Shown here: positions 14,493 through 21,749 of the stretch, in pieces
How the letters are laid out: every line of letters begins with the position of its first letter
Position numbering within the stretch: position 1 is the stretch's first letter
NCBI GenBank assembly: GCA_036645575.1
Contig: JAVXNW010000046.1
Location: forward strand, 1-21,749
Direction of reading: 5' to 3'
Source: JAVXNW01 sp036645575
Lineage (GTDB): Bacteria > Bacillota > Clostridia > Christensenellales > Aristaeellaceae
Length of the DNA: 21,749 nt
Translations under genes and position numbers: made by a program
Notes under the pieces: model-generated
What the model was told of the DNA's origin: nothing
What the model saw: the letters and a program-made list of their open reading frames with translations, nothing else
Databases searched by the model: none

Positions 14493-15401
14493 ATGCTGCA
14501 ATTTGTCGGTGCCCTGCAACAGGGCTTTGTGTACGCGCTGCTGGCGCTCGGAATCTACATCACCTTCCGCATCCTGAACACGCCCGACCTGACCGCGGAC
14601 GGAAGCTTTACGCTGGGCATGGCGGTGTCGGCGGTCTTGAGCCTCATGGGGCACCCGCTGCTGGGGCTTTTTGCGGCCGCGCTCGCGGGCGCGGCGGCCG
14701 GATGCGTCACGGGCCTTCTTCAAACCAAGGCGGGCGTCTACCCGATCCTTGCGGGCATCCTGACGATGAGCGGCCTGTACTCGATCAACATGCTCGTGAT
14801 GGGCGGAACGCCCAATCTGGCGATCAGCCAAACGCTCTTCAAGGACGCCTACGCGCTCTTTCCGGCGCTTGCCAAGGATGGGCGCAACTTGGTCGCGCTC
14901 TTGCTCGCCTTCCTCGTGTGCGCGCTCGTGTGCGCAAAACTCATCTGGCTTTTTAAGACCCACTTGGGTCTGTGCATTCGCGCGGTGGGCGACAACGAGG
15001 AGATGGTTCGCTCCTCCTCGATCAACGCAAGCCGCGTGAAGGTGCTGGCGCTGATGCTCTCTAACGCCTGCGTCGCGCTGTCGGGCGCGATGAGCGCGCA
15101 GTTGCAGGGCTTTGCGGACGTGAACGCGGGCGTGGGCATGGTGGTGGTCGGGATCGCGTCGGTGATCATCGGCGAGGCGGCGGTGGGCAAGCGCGGCGTG
15201 ACGGTCGGGCTGTTGAGCGCGGTGCTCGGCTCGATCCTGTACCGGTTCATCTACGCGCTGGCGTTCCGCTCGAACTTCTTCCCCCCGTACATGCTCAAAC
15301 TCGTCTCGGCGGTGATCGTGGGCGCGGCGCTTTCGCTGCCCGTCATCAAAAAACATCTGCGCCGCGCGCGGCTCAAGAAGGGAGGCAGCGCCCATGCTTA
15401 G
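14493..15401 (+). CDS. trpY: Tryptophan-type ABC importer, permease
   Basis: This 302-residue membrane protein is of the COG4120 / BPD_transp_2 (LivH-like) type, with about eight or nine hydrophobic segments from residue 8 to 296. Typical segments are PDLTADGSFTLG (31-42), TKAGVYPILAGILTMSGLYS (78-97) and IRAVGDNEEMVRSSSI (162-177), the cytoplasmic loop that contacts the ATPase. AGVGMVVVGIASVIIGE follows. The start has AAGGAG upstream and the gene begins 39 bp after the binding protein. It overlaps the ATPase gene by 8 bp. Confidence 0.88.
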   Translation: MLQFVGALQQGFVYALLALGIYITFRILNTPDLTADGSFTLGMAVSAVLSLMGHPLLGLFAAALAGAAAGCVTGLLQTKAGVYPILAGILTMSGLYSINMLVMGGTPNLAISQTLFKDAYALFPALAKDGRNLVALLLAFLVCALVCAKLIWLFKTHLGLCIRAVGDNEEMVRSSSINASRVKVLALMLSNACVALSGAMSAQLQGFADVNAGVGMVVVGIASVIIGEAAVGKRGVTVGLLSAVLGSILYRFIYALAFRSNFFPPYMLKLVSAVIVGAALSLPVIKKHLRRARLKKGGSAHA

Positions 15402-16197
15402 CCTTTGCAACCTGTCCCTGACCTTTTCGCCCGGCACGCCCAACGCGCACAAGGCGCTCAAAGACCTCTCGCTGACGCTGGCCCCCGGCGACTTTGTGAC
15501 CATCGTCGGCTCGAACGGCGCGGGCAAATCGACGCTGTTTGGCGCGATCTGCGCGACGCTCCCCCTCGATTCCGGCACGGTTCTCTTGGACGGTCAGGAC
15601 CTCACCGGCCTCCCCGAATACAAGCGCGCGCTGACGATCGGCCACCTGTTTCAGGACCCGATGAAGGGCACCGCGCCCGGCATGACGATCGCGGAAAATC
15701 TGGCGCTCGCCTATGCGCGCGCCTCTCGCGCCCCCCTCTCGCGGGCGCTGCGCAAAGGCGACCTCGACCGCTTCCGGGTTGCGCTTTCCGCCTTTCACAT
15801 GGGCCTTGAGGATCGCCTGTCCGCCAAGGTGGGGCTGCTCTCGGGCGGACAGCGACAGGCGCTGACGCTGCTCATGTCCACCATCGCGCACCCCAAATTG
15901 CTCTTGCTCGACGAGCACACCGCCGCGCTCGACCCCGCGACCGCCCAGACCGTTCTGCGCATCACGCAGGACATCATCGATTCGCAAAAGCTCACCACGA
16001 TGATGATCACCCACAACCTGCAATCGGCGCTGGCGCTGGGCAACCGCACGATCATGATGGACGACGGCGAGATCGTGCTGGATCTATGCGGTGAGGCGCG
16101 CGCGTGCATGACCCCATCCGACCTGCTTTCCTGCTACGCCAAGGCGCGCGGAAGCGCCCTTGACAACGACCGAATCCTCTTGTCGATGGCGAAATAG
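15394..16197 (+). CDS. trpZ: Tryptophan-type ABC importer, ATPase
   Basis: This 267-residue ATPase (COG1101 type) powers the importer. It has Walker A GSNGAGKS (39-46), Q-loop Q87 in LFQDP, signature LSGGQ (149-153), Walker B LLLLDEHTAALDP (169-181, with D173/E174) and switch H207 in ITHN. The 'DEHTAALDP' form is characteristic of this subfamily. Its start overlaps the permease stop by 8 bp. It is the last gene of the T-box operon. Only 15 bp separate its stop from the stop of the convergent permease gene. Confidence 0.9.
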   Translation: MLSLCNLSLTFSPGTPNAHKALKDLSLTLAPGDFVTIVGSNGAGKSTLFGAICATLPLDSGTVLLDGQDLTGLPEYKRALTIGHLFQDPMKGTAPGMTIAENLALAYARASRAPLSRALRKGDLDRFRVALSAFHMGLEDRLSAKVGLLSGGQRQALTLLMSTIAHPKLLLLDEHTAALDPATAQTVLRITQDIIDSQKLTTMMITHNLQSALALGNRTIMMDDGEIVLDLCGEARACMTPSDLLSCYAKARGSALDNDRILLSMAK

Positions 16198-16212
16198 CCC
16201 GCCCAATTGAAT

Positions 16213-17574
16213 TTAGTCGTGCTTGATCGCCTCGAGCGCCGGGATGCCCACCGCCTTGTTGGCGGGGTAATAGCCGCTGCCCAGGCCGATCATGATGGAG
16301 AATATCAGGGAAAACCCGGTCAGCCAAAGCGGAATGACCGACATGCGCGCGCCCTTTGTGCTGAGCACCGTGATCGCGTCCTGAAAGGAGGCGATGGGCG
16401 TCGCGGCGGTCACGAGGTTCATCGAGATCGAGATGATGTAGCTCAAGACGACGCCGATGATGCCGCCCATCAGCCCGATGACGCCCGCCTCCATCAAAAA
16501 CAGCGTGCGCACGTCGTGCACAAAGCAGCCCAGCGCCTTCATGACGCCAATCTCGCGCGTGCGCTCCGATATGGACATGATCATCGTGTTCATGATGCCC
16601 AGCGCCGCGACAAGGAGCGAGATCGCGCCCATGCCGCCCAGCATCATCTGCTTTTGGCGGGCGTCCTTTTCCATGGGTTGGCGAATGCTCTCCATGGAGT
16701 TCGTGTTAAAGCCAAGGCGCATGATCTCGGATTCGACCGCCGCGACGCTTCCGATGTCGGACACCTTGACCAGCACGCTCTGGTAGACCGGATTGCGCTC
16801 GGTCTTAAGCCCCGCCTCGCGGTTCGCCATTTCCACCATGCGCTTGAGGTCGGCAAGGCGCATCAGTATGCCGTCGGAGGTCTCCCCGCCCTTTCCGTAA
16901 TCCTCTTTCATGCGTCCGACCACGTTCAAGCGCTGCGTGTAGGTCTTTCCCTCGTTTCCCACGGTGATCTCGATCTGTAGCGGCGCTTTGAAGATGTCGA
17001 AGTACGGATCGGGCGGATTGGCAAAGCCGCCCGTCTCATAGTCATAGCTTGCGTACAGGTCGATCATGTTGGCGTTCTCGGGGCGCTTGGTGTCCTGAAA
17101 TCCGTAGGCGAAGTTCTGCCCGACAAGCACCGTATTGCCCTTTTTGTCGGGAAATTCCCCGTCCAGCAGCCGATAGCCCAACTGTTCGAGCGACTTTTCG
17201 TCCATGCCGACAAGCGTTCCCCACGGGCAAACGTAGCGGCGGTCGCGCCCCGCATAGATCTTAAAGTTCAGCGATTCCGGCATCATGCGCGGCGTCACCA
17301 GCACCACGTGGTCAAGCGCCGCAAGCGACTGAACCGCTTGGGCATTGAGCTTTGCGGCGGTGCTCCCGTGCCCGGCGGGCATGACGCTGATGATGGTCAG
17401 GTCGCCCATCTCGCTCAGCAGCTTTTCCTGCGTCTCCTTCATGCCCACGCCGATTGAGATCATGATGATGATCGCGCACGCGCCGACGACGACGCCGGTC
17501 ACGGTGAGAAATGTGCGCGACTTGCGCCTGAGCAGGTTTTGCAGGCACAGCCTGATCAAATCACGAATGCTCAC
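16213..17574 (-). CDS. MacB/FtsX-type ABC permease
   Basis: This 453-residue permease has one N-terminal membrane helix (about 22-44), a large extracytoplasmic domain (about 45-310, MacB core-like) and three C-terminal helices (about 311-334, 361-388 and 412-435). The FtsX signature MSISERTREIGVMKALG (333-349) follows the second helix. Type VII (MacB-like) transporters of this kind do mechanical work on periplasmic or cell-surface partners rather than moving substrates through a channel. It starts with GTG at 17574, overlapping the stop of the upstream gene by 4 bp, so translation is coupled. It should dimerise and pair with the ATPase at 20555-21277. The substrate is unknown. Confidence 0.9.
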   Translation of the reverse strand: MSIRDLIRLCLQNLLRRKSRTFLTVTGVVVGACAIIIMISIGVGMKETQEKLLSEMGDLTIISVMPAGHGSTAAKLNAQAVQSLAALDHVVLVTPRMMPESLNFKIYAGRDRRYVCPWGTLVGMDEKSLEQLGYRLLDGEFPDKKGNTVLVGQNFAYGFQDTKRPENANMIDLYASYDYETGGFANPPDPYFDIFKAPLQIEITVGNEGKTYTQRLNVVGRMKEDYGKGGETSDGILMRLADLKRMVEMANREAGLKTERNPVYQSVLVKVSDIGSVAAVESEIMRLGFNTNSMESIRQPMEKDARQKQMMLGGMGAISLLVAALGIMNTMIMSISERTREIGVMKALGCFVHDVRTLFLMEAGVIGLMGGIIGVVLSYIISISMNLVTAATPIASFQDAITVLSTKGARMSVIPLWLTGFSLIFSIMIGLGSGYYPANKAVGIPALEAIKHD

Positions 17575-20558
17575 GGCTTGGGCGCTTCCTTGGCCGGCTC
17601 GGCCGGCTTTGCCTCGCCTTCGTCCTCAAAGACAAAGGCGGCCTTGCTTGCGCGGCGCTTCTTGCGCTTTTTCGCGCGCAGCCACAGGATCATGAGGAGC
17701 ACGAGCGCGCCGCCGCCGCCCGCCAAGTAGCGCCAGTCGGCCAGGATGGCGCGCAGGCCCCCTCCTTCGCCCTCCATCGGCGCTTCGCCCTCCATCGCGC
17801 CGTCCATACTCACCATGCCGCCCTCCATGCCCGCCATGTCCCCCTCCGCGAGGGCAACATCCTGCACCAGCACCTTGAGCGGGAATTTTTGCTCGACCAC
17901 CGCCTGATTGGCGTCCTCATAGCTGACCTTGACGGTCACGTCCTGCTCGCCCGCCATTTCGGGGGTGACAATAAAGTCGATGGAGCCGCTCTTGCCCGCC
18001 TCGAGGTTGCCCAAGTTCTGCGTCTTGTTGAGCGCGGGCAGGTCGCCCATCAGCTCAGCCGAGAGGTTGAAGACCTCGCTCTTTCCCTTGTTGACGTAGG
18101 GCAAAGAGATCACGGTCTCCTCGCCCGGCATGACCGATTCCGGCACGACCGGCGCGGTCAGGTTAAAGCGGTCGGCCTGATAGACCGGAATGGACAGCTT
18201 TTCCGTGACGGTGACCGCGGTGCGCTTGTCGTTGTCCACAAATTCGTACTTAAAGGACACGTCCACCTTGCCGGAACCGGACTTGGCGCTTGAGAGCGCC
18301 TGCATCTTGATCTTCTCGGTCTGCGTCTGACCGGGGCCCAGTTCCGTGTAGTAAAATGTGTTGGAGGCGTCGCTGATGGCGACGCTCTCGCCGGTCTCAA
18401 GGGTCATGACGATGTTCTCAACCGTCTTTTGTGGGCTGGTGTTTTGGAATGTCAGCGCGAGGTTAAACTCGCTGCCCGCCGCAACCTGATCCGCGCCAAA
18501 GTCGTACTTCGAGACGATCACGTTGGGCGTGGGCGCGTCAACCTTGGGCTTGGTGGCCCCGCCGCCGCCGCCTGCGGCCTTGGGCTTGGTGATTTCAGCG
18601 GGCACCAGCACCTTTTCGGTGGCGGTCTGCTGCGTGAGGGTGCGCCCGGATAGGTAGGTGTACTTGAGCTCCACATTGACGCCCTGCAACTGAGAGGCGA
18701 TCTGCTTGAGCGCCTTAAAGTTGAGCGAAATGTTCTGGGTCTCGCCGGGCTGGAGTTTTCCGATCACGACGGTTGGCGTCTCCTCCAGCAGCATCAGCCC
18801 ATCGGTTGCGGAGAAGGCGGCCATGCCGGACTCGACCGCGACCCTGCCCGCGTTCTTGATCCACACATTGAGCGAGAAGGACTGACCCGCCTTGATGGGC
18901 TTGCCGAAATCCTCGCGTCCCACCTGCAAATCGGGCGCGGCGGCGTCCTTGATCTTGGGGTTTACGGGGATCAGCACAAGCTCGGTCGTGGTGCCGGGCG
19001 TGGTCGCGGTGCCGTTGTTGTATTCGAATTTCACCTCGACGCCCAGCGATTGCGTCGCGGACTCAAAGTCGTCGGCGGCCTTCATGCGCACGTTGATGCT
19101 GGTCTTTTCGCCCGGCCTCAGTCGCGGCAGCAGCATGGAGGAGGTGCTCTCCATCAGCGAAAGGGAGGGGGAGGGCGTAAAGATGGCGACCGGCAGCTGC
19201 ACGTCGGTCACGCCGATGTTTTGAAAGTACAGCGTCACCGTGAAGGGCTGGCTGGGCTCGATCGCGGGCGCGATGTCGGCGCGCGTGATGCGCAAGACCG
19301 GGGCCGGGATCACCGGCGGATCGGTCGGTAGCGGCGGCAGCGTGGGGTCAGGCGCGGCGGGCACGGCGGGCGCGCCCAGCGGCATGGGCGAGCGCGCCGG
19401 CTGCGTGGTGAGGCCAAGGTCGACCTTGTCCTTTGTCTCGCTTGGCGCTTGCGTCGCGGAAACCACCCCATTTTCGGGCGCTTGCGTCGGGCTTTCGCTC
19501 ACCAGCGGCGTCGGGTCGGGCTTAACGGGCGCGGGGGTCGGCTCCGCCTGCGGCTTGGCTTTGCCCTTTGCGCCGCGCACCGTGACGCACAGGATGTCTG
19601 CGGGCAGTGCAAGCGCGCCGTAGCGCATCGAAAAGCGCAGGGAATTGCCGGTTCCGCTGTAGGTGAGGTTCGGAAAGGTGAGTTTGAGTTTGAGCGGCTT
19701 TCCATTTTTTGAGAGAACCTCGACGCGCGGCGCATCGTTTCCGGTAAAGTCGTCTTCCAGCTTTTGGGTCGTCACCTGCCCGCCTTCCATTTGTTCGGTC
19801 AAAATGCCGGCATTGGTGATCGTAACCTCGAGATCCGCCGTCTTTCCGGCGGACAACTTCTTTTTCGCCTTGCCGCCGATCAGCACCCGGCACTTGTCCA
19901 CCTTGGGTCGGCTCGATAGCGCGCCCGCCTCCGCGTCTTCGGGGTTTTGCGTCGCATCGGTCGCATCGGTCGCGCCGCTTCCGGCGTTGTCTACCGGCGC
20001 CGCGCCCTTTACGCACTCGCGCATCTTGATCTTCACCACGGTGTCCGGCATAGACAGCGTGCGGTAGGTCATGCGAAAGCGCAATTGCTTGCCCGCGCCT
20101 TCGTAGAGCGCGTGCGGAAAGGTGGCGCGCACGACGAGCGGCTCGCTGCCCTGCGACAGAATTTCCGCCTTGGGCACGCCGTCCCAGGCGGGGTTGGCGC
20201 TTGTATCGACGGTCAAGATAAACGCGTCGTCCAGCTTTTCGATGAACAGTCCGCCCGCATCCCCCACATCCGATGTCAAGACGCCCGGGCAAAGCACGGT
20301 CGCCTCGAGGTCTGCGTATTCGCCGTTTCGGATCTGGTCAAGCGGGCGTCCGGCCTGATCCAGCAGTTGATGGCCCAGCACGTCGGGCTTGTTCTTCTTA
20401 TTTTTCTTTCCCTTGGCAATGGGCTTTTCCTGTTCAAGCATTTCAAATGTCGGGTCGAGGTGCGTCTCCTGCGCATATGCGGATGACAGCGCAACCGGGC
20501 CACAGGCGACGAGGCAAGCAATAAAAATTGCCAACGCGCGATGATACAGGCCTTTCAT
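17571..20558 (-). CDS. Membrane-anchored CARDB/Ig-like protein of an ABC operon
   Basis: This 995-residue surface protein contains, in order: a signal peptide (1-29, AYA-QE); a Lys-rich stretch (49-57); two copies of an N-terminal beta domain (about 60-180 and 222-330); a Pro/Thr linker (335-420); four CARDB-like repeats (about 421-535, 541-655, 676-795 and 797-897); a Met/Gly/Glu-rich linker (904-933); one membrane helix (945-960); a basic stop-transfer (962-969); and an acidic cytoplasmic tail. Each repeat ends with a PG.T-type turn (481, 603, 741). CARDB repeats bind surfaces or other proteins. It lies between the ATPase and the permease with 4-bp overlaps on both sides, so it is very likely part of the complex, in the place where MacA-type adaptors are found. 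The precise role is unknown. Confidence 0.85.
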   Translation of the reverse strand: MKGLYHRALAIFIACLVACGPVALSSAYAQETHLDPTFEMLEQEKPIAKGKKNKKNKPDVLGHQLLDQAGRPLDQIRNGEYADLEATVLCPGVLTSDVGDAGGLFIEKLDDAFILTVDTSANPAWDGVPKAEILSQGSEPLVVRATFPHALYEGAGKQLRFRMTYRTLSMPDTVVKIKMRECVKGAAPVDNAGSGATDATDATQNPEDAEAGALSSRPKVDKCRVLIGGKAKKKLSAGKTADLEVTITNAGILTEQMEGGQVTTQKLEDDFTGNDAPRVEVLSKNGKPLKLKLTFPNLTYSGTGNSLRFSMRYGALALPADILCVTVRGAKGKAKPQAEPTPAPVKPDPTPLVSESPTQAPENGVVSATQAPSETKDKVDLGLTTQPARSPMPLGAPAVPAAPDPTLPPLPTDPPVIPAPVLRITRADIAPAIEPSQPFTVTLYFQNIGVTDVQLPVAIFTPSPSLSLMESTSSMLLPRLRPGEKTSINVRMKAADDFESATQSLGVEVKFEYNNGTATTPGTTTELVLIPVNPKIKDAAAPDLQVGREDFGKPIKAGQSFSLNVWIKNAGRVAVESGMAAFSATDGLMLLEETPTVVIGKLQPGETQNISLNFKALKQIASQLQGVNVELKYTYLSGRTLTQQTATEKVLVPAEITKPKAAGGGGGATKPKVDAPTPNVIVSKYDFGADQVAAGSEFNLALTFQNTSPQKTVENIVMTLETGESVAISDASNTFYYTELGPGQTQTEKIKMQALSSAKSGSGKVDVSFKYEFVDNDKRTAVTVTEKLSIPVYQADRFNLTAPVVPESVMPGEETVISLPYVNKGKSEVFNLSAELMGDLPALNKTQNLGNLEAGKSGSIDFIVTPEMAGEQDVTVKVSYEDANQAVVEQKFPLKVLVQDVALAEGDMAGMEGGMVSMDGAMEGEAPMEGEGGGLRAILADWRYLAGGGGALVLLMILWLRAKKRKKRRASKAAFVFEDEGEAKPAEPAKEAPKP

Positions 20559-21277
20559 GAATGATTTTCTCCTTTTTTGATATCTCCAATGATGTTTCCG
20601 TCTTTGAGCGTCACGATGTGGTCGGCGTAGTCCGATAGCTCCGGGTCGTGGGTCACCAGGATGATGGTCTCGTTAAAGCGGCGAGCAAAGCCGCGGATCA
20701 TCTCGATGATGTCGATGGTGGTGTGCGTGTCGAGGTTTCCGGTCGGCTCGTCGGCAAAGACCACCGCCGGCCGCGTGATGAAGGCGCGGGCGATGCCCAC
20801 GCGCTGCTGCTGTCCGCCGGACATCTGGCCGGGATAGTGGTCGAGTCGGTGCGCCAGACCCACCCTTTCCAGCATTTGCACGGCGGCGCGCTCGCGCGCC
20901 TTCTGGGGCACGCCGTGAAACATGAGCGGCAGCGCGACGTTTTCGGTCGCGGTCAGCGCGGGCAGCAGGTTGTAGGACTGGAACACGAACCCGAGCCGCT
21001 CCTGTCGAAAGGCGGCAAGCTCCTCCTCCTCGAGTTCCGAGATCGGTACGCCGCCGATGTACACGCCCCCGGCGGTCGGCTTTTCCATTCCGGCCAGCTG
21101 ATTGAGCAGCGTCGATTTTCCCGATCCGGAGGTTCCCAAGATGCAGCATATTTCCCCGCGCATGATCTCAAGGTTGATGCGGTTGAGCGCAACCACCGTC
21201 TCCTCGCCCAATCGATATTCCTTTCGCAGATCGCGCACCTGCACAATTGGCGTCCCCGTTCCCCGTTCCTTCTCCAC
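20555..21277 (-). CDS. MacB/LolD-type ABC transporter ATPase
   Basis: This is a 240-residue ATPase when started at the GTG at 21277. Motifs: Walker A GTSGSGKS (48-55), Q-loop Q100 in FVFQSYNLLP, signature MSGGQQQ (152-158), Walker B FADEPTGNLD (174-183, with D176/E177) and switch H210 in VTHDP. These are the hallmarks of the MacB/LolD/FtsE family. I prefer the GTG because GGGAGG lies 7 bases upstream and it gives the usual family length. The ATG at 21472 would add 65 residues of low-complexity sequence. It is the first gene of a three-gene operon and overlaps the next gene as ATGA. Confidence 0.9.
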   Translation of the reverse strand: MEKERGTGTPIVQVRDLRKEYRLGEETVVALNRINLEIMRGEICCILGTSGSGKSTLLNQLAGMEKPTAGGVYIGGVPISELEEEELAAFRQERLGFVFQSYNLLPALTATENVALPLMFHGVPQKARERAAVQMLERVGLAHRLDHYPGQMSGGQQQRVGIARAFITRPAVVFADEPTGNLDTHTTIDIIEMIRGFARRFNETIILVTHDPELSDYADHIVTLKDGNIIGDIKKGENHS

Positions 21278-21313
21278 TGACCGTCCTCCCTCTCCCCCGC
21301 CCGAAGTCGCGAT

Positions 21314-21344
21314 CCCCCGCCCCTTCGTCCCGCCCCAAGTCCCC
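21314..21344 (-). other. G-quadruplex-capable leader of the ABC operon
   Basis: On the minus strand, five G runs (4, 4, 3, 4 and 5 bases) are separated by loops of 4, 1, 5 and 1 bases, within 40 bases of the GTG start. This fits the canonical quadruplex pattern. The element shares its layout with the repeat near 5891. No convincing promoter was found in 21278-21460; a weak TATGAT (minus, 21403-21398) has only a half-matching -35. Confidence 0.5.
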
Positions 21345-21427
21345 TCTGGCAAGGGCGGCAAGGCGCGCCCATCCAACCGTTTCCACAATACCCCTTCATC
21401 ATAGCGCGTCGCCCGCCCCAAGTCCCC
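21329..21427 (-). repeat. Paired 16-bp boxes upstream of the ABC operon
   Basis: Positions 21329-21344 and 21412-21427 are identical 16-bp sequences, 83 bp apart, in the same orientation. They lie in the 5' region of the ABC operon. They could be parts of a degraded dispersed repeat or paired binding sites. Confidence 0.55.
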
Positions 21428-21460
21428 GTAAAAGTGCCGGAAAACTGTCACAAAAGTGTC

Positions 21461-21494
21461 AAAAAAAGCCATCTGCTTATCAAGGCAGATGGTT
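21461..21494 (-). terminator. Second tandem terminator, minus strand
   Basis: An 8-bp perfect stem (21469-21476 with 21485-21492), extended by a G-U and an A-T pair, has an 8-base loop and seven T on the minus strand. It insulates the ABC operon from the gene at the right edge. The TTGACA at 21462-21457 (minus) overlaps its T run. Confidence 0.8.
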
Positions 21495-21528
21495 CAGCCG
21501 CCGCGAACGGCGCTTGGCAAAAAAACGC

Positions 21529-21562
21529 AAAAAAAGCCCGCTGCGTTTTCACGTAGCGGGCT
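21529..21562 (-). terminator. Terminator of the zinc-ribbon gene
   Basis: An 11-bp stem (21535-21545 with 21552-21562, one G-U pair) has a 6-base loop followed on the minus strand by seven T, with a further seven T a little downstream. It starts 9 bp after the stop codon at 21572. Confidence 0.92.
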
Positions 21563-21571
21563 TCATGTCAC

Positions 21572-21749
21572 TTAGTAGCGGCTCTGGCGCTGCTGATCAA
21601 AGCAATCGCGGCAGTAGACCGGACGGTCTCCACGGGGCTGGAAGGGGACCTGGGTGGGACGGCCGCAGCTGTCGCACACCACGTCATACATGGGGCGATC
21701 GGCACGGTTCTGGCCGTTGGACTGGCGGCGGTTGGCACGGCAGCTGGGG
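21572..21749 (-). CDS. CxxC-x17-CxxC zinc-ribbon protein, 3' part
   Basis: The last 58 residues of a gene cut by the right edge, reading to a TAA at 21572. They contain two CxxC pairs, C-DS-C and C-RD-C, exactly 17 residues apart, in the frame MYDVVCDSCGRPTQVPFQP...RPVYCRDCF. This is the CxxC-x17-CxxC domain (a presumed zinc ribbon), found alone or as the tail of larger proteins. Upstream residues (SCRANRRQSNGQNRADRP) are Arg/Asn-rich, suggesting a nucleic-acid-linked tail. The internal ATG has no ribosome site, so the real start is beyond the window. Function is unknown. Confidence 0.75.
   Translation of the reverse strand, partial: PSCRANRRQSNGQNRADRPMYDVVCDSCGRPTQVPFQPRGDRPVYCRDCFDQQRQSRY

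Noticed and set aside
14238..15578. A 446-codon open frame on the minus strand
   Set aside because: It is antisense to the TrpX and TrpY genes, has Arg/His/Ala-rich composition with no recognisable domain, and is explained by high GC codon use on the real strand.
21457..21462. TTGACA on the minus strand as a -35 box for the ABC operon
   Set aside because: No -10 element is found at 16-18 bp, and it overlaps the T run of a terminator.
21278..21472. 65-residue N-terminal extension of the MacB-like ATPase
   Set aside because: It would be translated from G-rich repeat DNA, and the GTG at 21277 has a good ribosome site and gives the usual family length.

Overview
The window looks like chromosomal DNA of a high-GC, low-redundancy member of the Firmicutes, most likely class Clostridia. 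The evidence is a T-box riboswitch, a class 1B dihydroorotate dehydrogenase (pyrD plus pyrK), a pyrB-pyrI pair, strong Shine-Dalgarno sites and consensus TTGACA/TATAAT-type promoters. The genus cannot be fixed from the sequence. No rRNA, CRISPR array, insertion sequence, integrase or origin was seen.

Layout. (1) Positions 107-5720, minus strand: a phage head and DNA-packaging module, read right to left as a TerS-like protein lacking its DNA-binding domain, TerL, portal, a scaffold-like protein, an N4-gp56-type major capsid protein and a small head-associated protein. It continues towards or beyond the left edge. (2) 5837-6533, plus strand: a monocistronic membrane protein of the small multidrug export family (COG2426) with its own promoter and terminator. 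(3) 6618-7164, plus strand: a promoter, five tRNA genes (Val, Asp, Phe, Gly, Cys) and a strong terminator. (4) 7229-13043, plus strand: a 20-bp tandem repeat, a perfect-consensus promoter and a seven-gene pyrimidine operon pyrC-K-D-F-E-B-I. It covers carbamoyl phosphate to UMP, plus the regulatory chain of aspartate transcarbamoylase. (5) 13149-16197, plus strand: a T-box leader with a UGG (Trp) specifier and a three-gene ABC importer of the TrpXYZ type. (6) 16213-21277, minus strand: a translationally coupled MacB-type ATPase, a 995-residue membrane-anchored CARDB/Ig-like protein and an FtsX/MacB-type permease. (7) 21461-21749, minus strand: two tandem terminators behind the 3' end of a gene for a CxxC-x17-CxxC zinc-ribbon protein cut by the window edge.

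How the parts work. The pyr operon makes UMP from aspartate, carbamoyl phosphate and PRPP. The T-box operon should be induced when uncharged tRNA-Trp accumulates, and should import tryptophan or a precursor. The MacB-like system has no visible HlyD/MacA adaptor. A long extracytoplasmic beta-domain protein with one C-terminal membrane anchor sits in that genetic position, and its substrate is unknown. This is the part most likely to be an under-described system. The phage module is the other accessory element. Recurrent G-rich leaders (G-quadruplex-capable on the minus strand) and short GC-rich repeats lie in several intergenic regions.
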